64,000 bases of DNA from Pseudeuparius sepicola (taxonomy: Eukaryota; Arthropoda; Insecta; Coleoptera; Anthribidae), in NCBI GenBank assembly GCA_963920635.1, contig OY987298.1:21051647-21115646 (forward strand), in the 5' to 3' direction. The notes beneath the pieces were generated by a model. The model saw nothing but the letters and a program-made list of their open reading frames with translations. It searched no databases and had not been told where the DNA came from. The position numbers were made by a program, and so were the translations under genes. Shown piece after piece: positions 43,767 through 56,360 of this stretch; within the stretch, counting starts at the first letter, position 1; each line of letters starts with the position of its first letter.

Positions 43767-45543
43767 CGGGTGAGTTTTTTTTTGATGATCAGTACCTACC
43801 TACAGGGACCTCGGAAACTAGCGGAGATAGAAGGAAGGTTATACAGTGACCGGCAGAAAGTTGGACACAAATGGAAAACTTTTTTACTATTAATTTCTCA
43901 AAAAATTTGATACTTAATAAAAGTTGGTGCATCATTTCAAACTCAAAACACACATATCAAAATTTCAATATCTCTTTTTGGATACTAGGTTGATTCAAAA
44001 ATGTCAAAATAACTCAAGAGTAAAGTATACCCTTATTTTTTAAAATACGGTAAAAAGTTACTTACAAAAGTTGTTTGGAATCAAAGGTGGATGTCAGATT
44101 TAAAGTCACAGCCACCTAGTAAAAAAAAAGCAATTTCACTTTTTTTGTATTTTTGTGTATTTTGTGTATTACAAAAAAAAAAACAAAATACCGCAAGCGC
44201 AACTTATCATCGGATAACACATGAATTTGCTACTAAACTTTAATTTTGTTCGATTAGCAGCTAGAAATTTAAATTAATCGAAATCAGAGTTTAAATATAT
44301 TAAATTTTTGTGTCCAACTTTCTGCCGGTCCCTGTATATGGGGAAAGAATTACAGTTTTGTGTTTCCAATTTAACGCGCCTTGTGGATTTTTGAAAAAAG
44401 TCATGGCTTACTAGATATTTAGAAAAAAATAAATTTTGGCGATTTATTTTAATCCGCCTAACTTCGTTGTTTCTGTAATTACCAGAGTTTGAGGGATTTA
44501 TGTCCTCAATGCGGTTGTCATGTCCTACTTTCCGTGACAGCTATCATTTTCGAGATATGACACACATTTTTGTTTTTAATTGGAAACAATAGTTGGCAAT
44601 GGTCTCCTAAACTCACACATTTTTAGAGCTTTCCAACCATAATAATACTCAATATTATAATTCAGAAAAATAACAGAAATAAGTACTATGGTCCCCATTA
44701 AAAAAAAAAACAAAATCTTGTGTCATATCTCGAAAATGGCAGCTGTCGCGGAAATTGGGACATGATAGTCGCATTGGCGACACAATTTATTTACTTTTTA
44801 TCTAAAATTAGAAACAACGAAGCAAGATGGATTAGAACAAATCGAAAAAATTTCGTTTTTTTTTTCTAAATGTCTAGTAAGCCTTGACTTTTTTCAAAAA
44901 TACACAAGGCGCGTTAAATTGGGCCCATAACAAAACTGCAATTCTTTCCAATTTAAGGCGCTTTGTGGATTTTTGAAAAAGGCACGGCTTACTAGATATT
45001 TAAAAAAAAAACGAAATTTTGTGTAAATAGTAAAGTTTGAAGGAATTGTGTCCCCAATGCGGTTATCATGTCCTAATTTATATGACACAAACTTGTGTTT
45101 TTGTTTAATGGAAACCATAGTTATTTTCTTTCATTTTTCTGAACAACCATACCGAGTATTACCTATATCGTTGGAATGCTCTAAAAATGCTTGATTTTTG
45201 AGAACATGGCCAACTATGGTTTCCATTTGAAAAAACACAAGTTTGTGAAATATCTCGAAAATGACAGATGTCACGGAAAGTAGGACACGATGACCGCATT
45301 GGGGACACAAACAACTTTGGTATTTGCACTTTTTATCTAAAATCAGAAACAACGAAGCTATTTAGAATAAATCGTCAAAATTTCGTTTTTTCAAAATATC
45401 TAGTAAGCCATGACTTTTTTCAAAATCCCACAAGGCGCGTTAAATTGGGCCCACAAAACTGCAATTCTTTCCCTTTTTAACCTTCCTTCTATCTCCGCTA
45501 ATTTCCGAGATCCTCATACTGACCATAAAACAAAACTCACCCG
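43767..45543. mobile_element. Compound foldback with two consecutive hairpins
   Basis: Outer tips CGGGTGAGTTTT and AAAACTCACCCG are inverted, each followed inward by CTCGGAAA-NTAGCGGAGATA. Between them the module TAACGCGCCTTGTGGATTTT ... TTGTTTCTG occurs four times in alternating orientation (starts near 44,368 +, 44,920 -, 44,957 +, 45,440 -). The structure is therefore arm, inverted arm, arm, inverted arm. It is split near its left tip by a MITE. Confidence 0.75.
43844..44334. mobile_element. Tc1-like MITE, 491 bp
   Basis: TIRs TA-CAGTGACCGGCAGAAAGTTG and AACTTTCTGCCGGTCCCTG-TA with TA on both sides. Inserted in the left arm of the 43.77-kb foldback. No coding capacity. Confidence 0.88.
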
Positions 45544-45807
45544 GAAGATACTGACAGATTTTTGGACCAAAAATTATCCCCCGGTCTATTACTAAATATT
45601 CTAAAAATGTGTTTCCATATCGGCGAGATGTCCCGCTTCGAGCCTGCGCCATTGTCAGACCTATTTCATTTGATGTATCATTTGCCTTTGATGTATCATA
45701 TATTATTGTCCCAAATACAACTCTGTCATTCCAAGTTCTCGATCCAGATAAAAAAATGTCTAAATTTTCCAGCGAATAAATTGATTCAGTTTATTGTAAA
45801 AATAAGA

Positions 45808-46514
45808 CAACTCAGAACTATATGAAGGACAAGGAAAACAAATGGTCTCTATTGTTTTATTGGTAGTCCCAAGGGAGAGTATCTCATAAGCGGTGGTATT
45901 TGAATGGAATTATTATTTCATGGCCTGCTATGATTTTTAAAAATATCTAATTTTCAAGAAACCCTATTAGGGATTTTTTTTACGACAAAATGTTATTAAG
46001 GAAACTTGTTCAGAATTAAAAACTGAGTAGAATTGCAAAATTTCAAAAGTCTAGGCCAACTTTGATTGTTAGCTATTTCTCCTTTTTCTCGAACTATTTT
46101 CTTAGAAATGTGTCCTCTTTGGAGCTTTCACGTCAAAATATTATTAAGGAAACTTGATCATCGTGAAAAAATAAAATTTTGACGTGAAAGCTCCAGAAAG
46201 GACACTTTTCTAAGAAAAAATTGGGAGATAAATCTAAAAATCCAAGTAGGCCTAGCCTTTTGAAATTTGGCGAATCTACTCAGTTTTTCATTATGAACAA
46301 GTTTTCTTAATAACATTTGGTCGTAAAAAGAATCAATAATGGGGTTTCTTCAAAATTTCCTATACTTTAAAAAAATCATAGCAGGCCATTAAATAATTAC
46401 CCCATCCAAATACCACCGCCTATGAGATACTCTCCCATGGTACTACCAATAAAAAAATAGAGACCATTTGTTTTCCTTGCCCTTCATTTATTTCTGAGGT
46501 GTCCAGTAACACTG
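45808..46514. mobile_element. Foldback element, same family as 9.72 kb
   Basis: Left arm from CTCAGAACTATATGAAGG is mirrored to the right tip CTGAGGTGTCCAGTAACACTG-TA. The centre lies near 46,150 (CTGGAGCTTTCACGTC facing GACGTGAAAGCTCC). The extreme left tip is eroded compared with the copy at 9,722. Confidence 0.82.
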
Positions 46515-46550
46515 TATACCTAGTTTAGTTATTAAACAGTAAATTATTGT

Positions 46551-46906
46551 TTCTAATATAGTTTCCCGGTCTTCAGTGTAACATTACACAAAACTTTCCC
46601 ATAATAAGACCATTTTTTATAAAGTTTATATGAACAAATATTGTTATAAAAACTCGACGTTTCGCTCCTGATTCGGAGCTTTTTCAACAGTAATTCCTTA
46701 ACATGACCTCAAAAATGTTTAAAAAGATTAATTTGCAAAATGTTGTTAGATATAAAGAATTGTTTCGGGTATTTATAAATTTAAAAACGATGGAAAAATT
46801 TTGACAGACATAAAATTAGAAAATATTTTAGAAAATATTTTATAACAATATTTGTTAATATAAACTTTGTAAAAAATGGTCTTATTATGGGAAAGTTTTG
46901 TGTAAT
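46551..46906 (-). mobile_element. Hairpin insertion with 12-bp duplication and hammerhead-like motif
   Basis: Arms of about 70 bp (CATTACACAAAACTTTCCCA and its inverse). Flanked by GTAAATTATTGT at 46,539-46,550 and 46,907-46,918. Minus strand reads ACTGTTGAAAAAGCTCC, loop, GGAGCGAAACGTCGAG: a stem GCTCC/GGAGC between a degenerate CTGTTGA and GAAAC. Consistent with a Penelope-like terminal repeat pair. Confidence 0.65.
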
Positions 46907-46989
46907 GTAAATTATTGTAAGTAACTTATGCTTTCATTTCTAATCGAATCCCATTAGAATAATGAAAACATATACTTGCAATATTTACA

Positions 46990-47310
46990 TTTGTCTTCGT
47001 GTCGACAAAGTCGCAGATACCATAGCCCGGCATTTCAACAAGTGATATTATTACCGGCTATCTGCGGAAGGGATCGGAACGGCATGGAAATTTTTACAAC
47101 CCGCAATCAGCGTGCGTTAATGAAATGGAAGTACACCGAATGAATGACAATTATACAGTCGTCGGCCGCCCCTTTAGCTGCCTGATTTGAATCCCTAATG
47201 AGGCAAAAAGTAATGTTTCCATAAATTAATTTTAATACGCCTGCCGCCGGTGGAATTCCAACGCTGCGCCGCGGCCGACGTCGGCTCTCCATTTTTTGCA
47301 TTAGAGCTTG
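46990..47310. promoter_or_regulatory. Putative conserved non-coding element
   Basis: Unique sequence with TAATGAGGC, AATTAATTTTAATACG and CpG-rich ends (CGCCGCGGCCGACGTCGG). No frame or transposon ends. 47,310-47,940 to its right has no feature. Confidence 0.4.
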
Positions 47311-47939
47311 TTGACCGGATTTAAATGATGCAAGAGGAAGAAGAATAACTAGATGTTATCCACTAATCATCTGAAACTCACTGGAATTACTGTGAGGATG
47401 TTTTGGATTTTCCGCGTAGTAACTGATAATAAAGCCGTAACAAAAATTGACATCCCTCCCTCAGAAAGTTCTATTGATTTTGAGCCGATTGTATATGCAA
47501 AAAGAAAAAATAGTCCATCTTCTTACAGTGGCGTAACGTGATAAAAATTAAATAAAGCGAACCGTCCAGTCGAAACTCCACAAACAGTTTATATTCTTAG
47601 AAAAAACTGTACATCTTTCAATCCACTATAAGGGTTCATCTTCAGCAGCGAAAAATCATTAAAGTGAAGTAGGTATACAAAGCTTCCAAGCATATCTTTT
47701 TCAAAATTCGTAGGAAAACTTCAAAAGTTAAGTGGAGTCAAATTGTAACCATAAAAAACCCAAAATTAAAAGCCACCAAAAGGCTTTAGTTAAAGATCAT
47801 AAAATTCTTCAAAAACAAGCCTCATTCTAAGCACCCGGTAAACCAATAAATCTACTTCCTCAAATTAACATTTTAGTTTGTAACGTGAACGTTTTGAGGT
47901 TCCAAAGAACCAAAAAAGTATAATTTTATTTAAAAAAAT

Positions 47940-48971
47940 TTTAACAACAAAAATTTTTAATTAACGTTTTATTTTGAAATTTAATTTTTGGGTTACCTTT
48001 TGCTTTAAAAAGGATGAAAAAGGACCCACTCAAACGTGGTCATGTGACTTTCGTTATCTGTCAAAAATGACATTTAAAAAAATATATCGCCAAAAATGGG
48101 TTTAGTTGTTAATATATCAAAAAGTTTTACTTGAAAAAGTTGTTTGTTTTTCAATTTTACTTAAATTTGAACGCTCTACTGAAATATTTAGTTTTTTGCC
48201 AATTTTTAATATTATTTATGAAATTTCTGAAAATTTTAAAAACTCGAAACTTCGTAAAAACTATTATATATCACTAACTTTATCATTCTATTAATTTTTT
48301 ATTACTAATTACCGATAAGAATAGGTATTTTTCAAAAGAAAATGGTATTTACGCTTTAAAATTCTGTTAAGTTTGTTGCAAAGTTGATGTACCTATACCG
48401 TCTAGCATTTGGGGTATAAATTTAGTTATACATTATGTTTCCCAGTTCTAAATTGATGCCAAAATAATATATCAATAATATATCAATATATCAATAATAT
48501 CATCAAACTATTTTACGTATCTAAGCAAAATTCTTGACTTTTATGGAACACATAATTATTACCTTTAAGCGTTGGGTGATAAACCTTCAGTCAACGCTTT
48601 AAGTTTAATTTCACATTAATCGATATTGATGAGTAGGCCATAGAAATTTCAGAAATTTCATAAATATTAAAAGTTGGCAAAAAACTAAATATTTTAGTAG
48701 AGCGTTCGAATTTGGTACACTTGCGTAAAGTTGAAAAGAAACAACTTTTTCAAGTAAAACTTTTTGATATTTTAACAAATAAACCCATTTTTGCCGATAT
48801 ATTTTTTTAAATGTCATTTTTGACAGATAACGATAGTCACATGACCACGTTTGAGTGGGTCATTTTTCATCTTTTTTAAAGCAAAAGGTAACCCCAGAAT
48901 TAAATTTCAAAATAAAACTTTAATTAAAAATTTCCCCCCAATGGTGCGAACTTTTTGGAGGACACTGTATA
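47940..48971. mobile_element. Foldback element, second copy of the 0.65-kb family
   Basis: Left arm (TTTTGAAATTTAATTTTTGG, CCCACTCAAACGTGGTCATG) is mirrored at 48,640-48,971, ending AACTTTTTGGAGGACACTG-TA. The right arm is shorter because of an internal deletion near 48,635; the left tip is worn. A small hairpin AAGCGTTGGGTGATAAACC, then GTCAACGCTT lies at 48,567-48,602. Confidence 0.82.
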
Positions 48972-49176
48972 TAATTTTAAATTGCGAAAAAAAAAATCAC
49001 AACATAGTATGAAGGAAAAAATAATAGTTTAATTTAAATTCACGAAACCAAGGGAAGCGGTATTTCCGTCGCTCCCAATCTCGCAGTTTGATTAGTTCCC
49101 CTTATTTTTTCTACGTTTTCTTTTATATATAAAGACGATTACAGTTATTATTATTGTTGTTGTTGTTACTATTAAA

Positions 49177-50298
49177 CACGGGCGTAGCCAAGGGGGGGGG
49201 TTTCGGGGGTTCAACCCCCCCCCCCGACATAAGCAAAATATTACCTAATATTATACCGAAAATATACGAGGAGTGAAGAGTTAAATTATTATTACGTTTG
49301 AATATATTATGTAGTAATAGTAGCGCCTAGCGCCATCTTTTGACGAGAGGCAGACGCAGTTGCAGCCGAACTATTTTGTATTGTAGGGACACTTTGCGTT
49401 GTTTCTCGATTATTCGCCACGCCCCTAAGTCGAAATGAGCGGAACTTTGTGGAAGTTCTTGGAAGTTTCTGGACGGCTACTGGGCTGCTATATAAGCGGC
49501 GCCGCGGCGCGTGACCGCGCCTACGGCAGTATTGTTCCATGCGAACTCGAAGCGAATAAAAGTGAAAAGTGGTGAACGAATAGTGAAGAGAATTAAGTGT
49601 ACCGTGTAAGTGAGTAATTTTAGTGCACTGTTATTCGATGACCTTGTTAAGGATAGATAAGTGAATCATTATTACTGTCGAAAAATGGAGGGGAAAAAAA
49701 GGAAGGGTGATAAACCTAAAGGTATGGACTACTGGAAAAAGTGGTGTAGTCAAGGTCAAGGGGTTTCTAATAAAGAAACAAATTTGGATTTAGCTATCAA
49801 AGCTTCAGCTACCTTGCATGCTGATAAGAAGACTGCCTACCCCGAAATCTAGTTTGGAATGCCTAGATATGTGCGATAAAAACCTTTATCCTAATATTTA
49901 CACATTACTACAAATCTTAACTACCATTCCTGTATTCACTGCTACCCCAGAAAGGTCTTTCTCGAGCCTAAGGAGACTGAAAAACTATTTACGAAACACT
50001 ACAAGTGAAAACAGACTTAATGGTTAATGAACATTCACTATGGAACAGAAATTCATGCAGATGAAGTAGTGGATATATTTAAAAGAAAAAGCCGAAGATT
50101 TCTTCTTTAATGGTTTTAGATTTAGCGCAGAGGAACGAAATTAATTTATCCATTTCATTTAAAGTTATGAACTTTATAAATATGTCGTAGTTTTTCGGAT
50201 GAATATATAGATATTAAATTTCATGTAAGTATATTTTTGTTGTTTTATTTACTTCTCAAACTAAACCCCCCCAAAACTAAATCCTGGCTACGCCCGTG
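49177..50298 (+). mobile_element. Internally deleted hAT element, copy 2
   Basis: CACGGGCGTAGCCAAGG ... CCTGGCTACGCCCGTG, with perfect 8-bp duplication CTATTAAA (49,169-49,176 and 50,299-50,306). About 1.12 kb, nearly identical over its length to 18,849-19,961 read in the opposite direction. Confidence 0.93.
49685..50112 (+). pseudogene. Deleted hAT transposase, copy 2
   Basis: ATG 49,685 gives MEGKKRKGDKPKGMDYWKKW and an N-terminal linker ending ATLHADKK. The deletion junction then shifts frame into NIYTLLQILTTIP, then TATPERSFSSLRRLKNYLR, the hAT dimerisation motif. A stop follows NRLNG where copy 1 continues LALMNIH. It keeps the N-terminal frame that copy 1 has lost. Confidence 0.82.
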
Positions 50299-50639
50299 CT
50301 ATTAAAATATGTATTTTTACGACCATTTAAAATTTTCAGAAATTTCACAAAGAAGAGTAAAAAGTGACAAAACTAAATCTTTGAACAGAGCGTTTGTTAG
50401 TAAAACTTACTACGTTTATCTCGTGACAACTCGATCGGATTGAAATGATGCAATTGAGTTATGTCAAATAGCGGCTTGACTTGAAATTTTAAATATGAAT
50501 ATGAATTTCAATCTTTAAGGTTTATGCCGTCTATTTGAGTTCGCTCCAGTGAATTCAATCTCTCAATCGGATCGAACGCGTCGAGATAAACGTAGTCACT
50601 GAAAGGGAAACTTAACAATTAATCTCAGTTTTACCGATT

Positions 50640-50750
50640 TATTCTTCAAAATGTCATTTTTAACGTATATAGCGAAAGTTACATGACCAAGTTTGAGTAG
50701 GACATTTTTCATATTTTTTTAAGCAAAATAGGCGATTGCGATTAGAGGAC
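50640..50750. mobile_element. Decayed tip of the 0.65-kb foldback family
   Basis: Carries worn versions of AAATGTCATTTTTGACAG, ACATGACCACGTTTGAGTGG and AGAGGACACTTTA in the same order as 48,815-48,965. Confidence 0.6.
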
Positions 50751-50829
50751 ACTTTATGCGAAAAAAATACACAGCGTAATGATGTGTGGTATGTAGTCTT
50801 AGAATATTCCCAAACTTCACGAGCTTGCT

Positions 50830-51250
50830 GTTAACATTATAGTTGCTTATAGCTGCACGAGGCAACTTCCCCCAGAGTCCATCATGGGCCCTCGTACAAA
50901 TAATTCCCTCGCTACAACTTCCCCCGGGGTCTCGGGGCGGCTCTTCCCCAACTGCCGTTAGCGTAAATCGCTCCGTATTAGCCCCACGTTGCACCCCTCC
51001 CCCCCTCCGCACCGCAAGGGGCAAACGTATTGAGAAAAATGGTTGCCGAAGAGGTGCAGATTACGGCAACGTATATGTGACTGGGGAGAGGACGTAAATC
51101 TGGGTTAGTGTGGGGGACAGCGGCGGGATTAGGTCGAACTGGACGACGGTTTGCAAGTAAATAAGTGGAAAAGGCGCCGACGGCCGTACAGGGGTCACAC
51201 GTTGCGTCAGATGCCTACCGAAAATGATATTCTTTCAAAACAATCGCTTA
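50830..51250. promoter_or_regulatory. Putative non-coding island
   Basis: GC-rich blocks (CTTCCCCCGGGGTCTCGGGG, GGCGCCGACGGCCG) with a C-run near 50,999. Short open frames on both strands, none recognisable. Confidence 0.35.
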
Positions 51251-51387
51251 AAATAATATGGTAACTAAAGTATATTTACTTCCGAGGTGAAACCAATATA
51301 AACATTTGCACGTCGCTTGTCGCTTGCACGTGATACAGCCCGGAGGATTCATAGGTTCGGCCAGGCTTGTCCTGACGTCGCTCTATA

Positions 51388-54300
51388 TAGTACGAGAGAT
51401 GGCAACCAATGCCATGACTCATAGCAGCCCGACTAAAACCGTGTAAAATCCATAGATTAGATGTCCCTACACTCTAAAAAATGGATGTAAATTTATGTAA
51501 ATTTTCATTAAAATACATTTTTTACTATGTATTTTTTACTGGGTTGGCAATATTTTTCTTTCCATCACTTGTATTACCATGGAACATTCAGGAAACATGG
51601 TAAATTCACGCGAAATTACAATTACTCACATTCTGTTACATAAATATACGTATAATAATGTGAATTAGTTTATTTTCAAGTAAATTTACATTTATTTACA
51701 GGAAGAAATGTGAAACTATGTGAAATAATTTAAATTTACATGCATTCACAAGACGAAATGTAAAAACTCGTCAGTTAATGTAACTTTACTTCCTCGGGTA
51801 TGTTTTCCTCCTTACCCCCCCCCCCCCCCATTATTAGACGCTTCGTTTGTCACTGTTATCGGTCGATTGTTGATTGATTTTAATAATTATTTTCGTGGCT
51901 AATAATTAGTGTGGATTTGTGTAGAATATTAGTTGTCCTCCTTTTGACTTCTTGCACAAGTGATTCTGAAGTGAAATGAACATGAAGTGATCTGACAGTG
52001 ACATGATTTTTTATTGGTAAATGGAACAGTTATCTATAATCTAACCCTTGAATGATTTTTTCAATATTTGTCACCACCTTAAGCCCAGAAACACTCAAAA
52101 CAAACACAAATTACATAAAAATCGATTTGCTACGTAAACTGATCACTTCATAATCAACTGAACATCTGTAAAAGGAACACTCGATGTCAGCTGATGTGAT
52201 CTCAAAGTGATTCGGAATCGATTTGAGATCACTTAAAACTGTAAAAGGAGGACGGCTATGTAGCGTATATGTATATAGGTAGGTTTAAATTTAAATTTAT
52301 TTAAAAATTTTTTTGATTAACTTTTATCAAATTTATCAAATATTTATTTAAGTCTACGTACAAGATGACGTATACATGTTCGTTTTGCAATACCTCTTTG
52401 ATTATAATTCGCAAATACTGTTTACTCTTTACATGAGGATTTTCATAAAAAAAATGATGTTTTCATAATATATATGCAATTTAGGAAATTGTAATTTAAA
52501 AACTTATTTTTCGGAGGAATACAAAACCCGCTTTTATTTGCATATTCAATAAGGTTAACTATTTAAATGTCCTTTTAATTGTAATTTTTTCTCGTTTTCC
52601 TCAAATCTACGATCCCCGTTGTTGCAATGCCTCTACGTCACGGTTGTATTCAAATTTTAAAATTATTTTTATTTTGATATACACATTCGTATTGTCAACA
52701 ACGCGGATCGTATTAGATACAAGGTGATTCATTAATTAAGTCTAGCTGTTTGTGAAAAAACAAAAAATACATATTTTTTGCAAAAATACAGTAGGAATAG
52801 CCTTCTCGTTGTATTTAATTGAAAAAATTAAAAATTTTCTGAACAAGGAAAAAATACATAGTTTTGAAAAAATGTAAATTTTATTTTTTGGCTAATACCT
52901 CACATTTTGTACAAAGCTTTTTTGATACTCCCGCCATATTGGTGGTGATTTGACATGTGTCAAAATCGATTCTTAGATTCTTGGATATGCAGAAAAGATT
53001 CTCCAGATCACTTTATTTTCAATATATCAACAATAAAAAGTTTTCCCCTTGGTTGCCAACTCTTTAGCCCACAATGTATAACGAAGAATATTTTTTAGAT
53101 TTTGTAAACTAAGATCGTTTCCCTAATAAAAGAAAATAATTATTCTTGTATATGTATAATAGGTAGATAATCAATAAAAATTTTAAAAATTGCAATACGT
53201 AGTATGGCTTTCATTTCAGCCCTCATCCTCCGCGATAAATAAATATAATTATAATTTTGGCAGACCTATCCAACAAAAAAGATTTATTAAAAAACATTTT
53301 ATTGTGGTGTTGTATGCTTAAAAGGGACACACTATATAATTACCCTATAATTTTAATCAAGAGGGGGTGTTGTATTGGCACAGCAGGCAAAGGGTAATCA
53401 GTTGAAAAAAATGCAGGTGCGCGAAAATCCCTCTTTATCTATAATTTTAATTATGAAAATCAGACTATACAAATAATATAAGTTTGCAAAATATTTTATT
53501 GCTTAAGTTTTTAGAACATACAGTCGATCTCACCAATGTTAAGACCTATGCCACCGCTTTCAAAAATATAGAAATTCCATTTACGGTAAATTTTCTTTGT
53601 GTAGCGTATTAATATTGGACTGGAAGATAAGAAGACATTTTATTTCATCTACCACCTGATATTAATGCCCTAGAAAAAGAAAAAGGCAGTTGCCTGTATC
53701 AAGGATTTCTATATGTTTCTTAAGGCGGCGGCGCGGCGGTATAGATCTAAATAATCGTGACATCGACTGGTAATCAAATAACCGTGTATAGTGTATAAGT
53801 AATTACTTACTTTGCCATGAATTTTTACACGGTAAAAGTACATTGTAAAATATGTATTCATATACCTGTGGCAGGATATTACATATCCCAACATGATAAA
53901 ATACTATAAATAATAGGACACATTTCAAAGTACAGATATTTAACTTTAAATGGGAAAGCAAGCAAAAACACGATAATACACAAATGGATAAGAAATTAAT
54001 TACTTATCTACGTACAATTACACATCTAATTTTAAAAAAATACATGGAAGTTCTGGTAAATTAATTATGCTAGTATGTAAATATACACTGCAAGGCAAAG
54101 TTTATACATAACTGCACATCTAAAATTACGAAGGATTCAACTAAAATACATGCGGAGTTAAGGACAAGTACGTTGCAATTTAAAAACATTTACATGATCA
54201 TTTAGGTAATATTAAATAGCTAGCATGTTATGTTTTTACTTTGTGTTCCACTTAAATTATTACATGACTATCCCTAGCAAAATATTACCAATGATAGATA

Positions 54301-55352
54301 TGGTAAATTTACATAAAAAATTTTTAGAGTGTAGAGCCGGCTGTTGAGTAGTAACTCTCAGAAGTGTAGCATCTTCGCGGGGGGCCGTTTCTGCTGTGTA
54401 AAAAAAATTGGTCGACTGTCGTATAGCAGCCCGTCTGATATTGAAAATGTACATAGATTTCGTTATTTCATTACCAAAATTTGCGTTTTCAGACATTTTG
54501 CGCGTAGCGTTTGACCTGAGTGTATTTTCAAAAATGTCAACAAATCTGATCTAAGTGACACATCGCAGCTCGGTTCATTGTTGTTTTAAATCATTCGTAT
54601 GGATGCCCAGAATACAAAAATTCTGTTTTCAGACATTTTGAGTGTCGCCTATGACGAAAAAATGTGTCGGAGTTGCCCGGCAAACACTCCGGCTCTTGTT
54701 ACGCTCCTCTGTGTCAAGAACGGCCATTTACGTGTTACGTCCCTGTCTCTCGCTTCACCACAGCTGCTGCGCAAGATGGCTGTGCAAGAATCGAGTACAG
54801 CTTCCTACTTTGAATTTGAAGTAAATTACATAAATATACACATCTGTGCGATGCATTCAATCATTGACGACGAATTTCAGACATATTGCTATTAGTCACT
54901 TAGGTCAGATTTGTTGACATGTTCGAAATACCACAAAAATTTAAGGCGACATGTTTTTTGTCTGAAAATTGATTTTTCCGCATCAATTGACCCGACTTTA
55001 CCTATAAAAATGATTTTCAGACGGGCTGCTGTAAGTTTGTTTTTTTGTCTCATTTTTTATTTTTTGAATTGGTCTCCTGGGTATAGGTACGCGCTACAAT
55101 CTTGGTGTCTGAAAACTGTGTTATTGGTGTCTCAGGGCTATTATCTAACTAGGTACATTCCGGAAATCAGACGGGCCGCTATGAGTCACTTAGGTCAGAT
55201 TTGTTGACATTTTTGAAATGGGCTTAGATCAGACGCTACGCGCAAAATGTCTGAAAATCGGATTTCTGGATACGGGGTTATATAATCTATCGATTCCATG
55301 CGGTTTTAGCCGGGACGCTATGAGTCTTTTAGCTATACCATCTCTCGTACTA
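51388..55352. mobile_element. Unclassified TIR element, interrupted by another transposon
   Basis: About 80-bp TIRs: TAGTACGAGAGATGG, then ATGACTCATAGCAGCCCG on the left; inverted CGGGACGCTATGAGTC, then CCATCTCTCGTACTA on the right. Removing the inner element leaves about 1.1 kb. The motif ATAGCAGCCCGTCTGA or its inverse recurs at about 51,420, 54,424, 55,018, 55,168 and 55,310, and GTCACTTAGGTCAGATTTGT at 54,896 and 55,186. No clear flanking duplication and no recognised gene. Confidence 0.7.
51470..54331. mobile_element. Non-autonomous TIR element, 2.86 kb, CACTCTAAAAA ends
   Basis: TA-CACTCTAAAAAATGGATG on the left and TTTTTAGAGTG-TA on the right, TIRs continuing through GTAAATTTA. The interior is AT-rich with many GTAAATTTACAT-type words at both ends and no transposase frame. 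TA on both sides suggests a 2-bp duplication. The superfamily is not clear from the ends. Confidence 0.75.
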
Positions 55353-55495
55353 ACAGTATCACAAGGTATTTTGCAGAGGCTTTGGCTCAGCCAGACGGCT
55401 TGGAAACAATGCAGACCACGTCTCATAGTTTGATCAAGTAGGTAGCGTGCAGAGCTGTTTGTTTACTTGTGCTTTTTTCAGGCAATATAAAAACG

Positions 55496-56268
55496 TTACA
55501 GGGTATTAAAGTTGTCAGAAACATGTGGACTTTATTGAATATTTACAAAACTAGTTGAGATATTTAAGTAATATTATTTGGTACACCTGCGTTAATATCA
55601 AACCCCTTGAACAACCAGTAGTGGAGAAGTGGGTAATTAGCACATTTATTATTATTAGAAAAAAAAATCATCTGGTATAGTAATAAAACGTATTGATATT
55701 TGTATGTATAGATTTTAGTTGTAAACAAAAATGCCCTTTCGACATTTTTTAATATGTGTCATGATTTCATGGCAAAATTTGAATTTTTTGTATTAATTTC
55801 TGGGTATTTCTGAAAAATTACCTTAAAAATTCGCTTCATATAAGTAAGAGTCAAAGTAAAAAAAATGCGTTTCTTACTTTAAATAGAGTAACTTTTGCCA
55901 ATAAACTTACCCATTCAAGGTTTTACTTTTCACAGAGCGTAACATTAATATTATCTTCCTTGAATGTTTTAGACCCTGTATCTTCAAAAGTATAGTCTTA
56001 AATAGGTAAGTTTATTGCAAAAAGTTACTTTATTTAAAGTAGTAAACACATTATTTTTACTTTGAGTTTTACTTATGGAGCAAATTATTATTTTTTTCTA
56101 AATACAATTTTACTAATTACCCCCTTCTCCGCGACTATCGTTGTATTTTATATTAACAGGTTTTATGATAATCCATGCCTTAATAACGTGTACAACTAAT
56201 TTGGTAAATATTCAATAAATGCCAACATATTTTTTACAACTTTAACACCGTGTAACTTTCTTATAAGG
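55496..56268. mobile_element. Foldback element
   Basis: GTTACAGGGTATTAAAGTTG is mirrored by CAACTTTAACACCGTGTAAC. Arms of about 380 bp run through GTGGGTAATTAG / CTAATTACCCCC and AATAAACTTACC / GGTAAGTTTATT to a centre near 55,925. Non-coding. Confidence 0.78.
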
Positions 56269-56360
56269 CCTTAAAAAGATATAGTTTATACAAGAAAGTG
56301 CGGTTATTTTTTGTTTTTTTTTTATGACCTGTTGAAGTAGAATAAAACTGAATCACCCTC

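Noticed and set aside
54599..54895. 98-codon frame near 54.6 kb as a gene
   Set aside because: It lies inside the outer TIR element and overlaps a second frame; no domain is visible.
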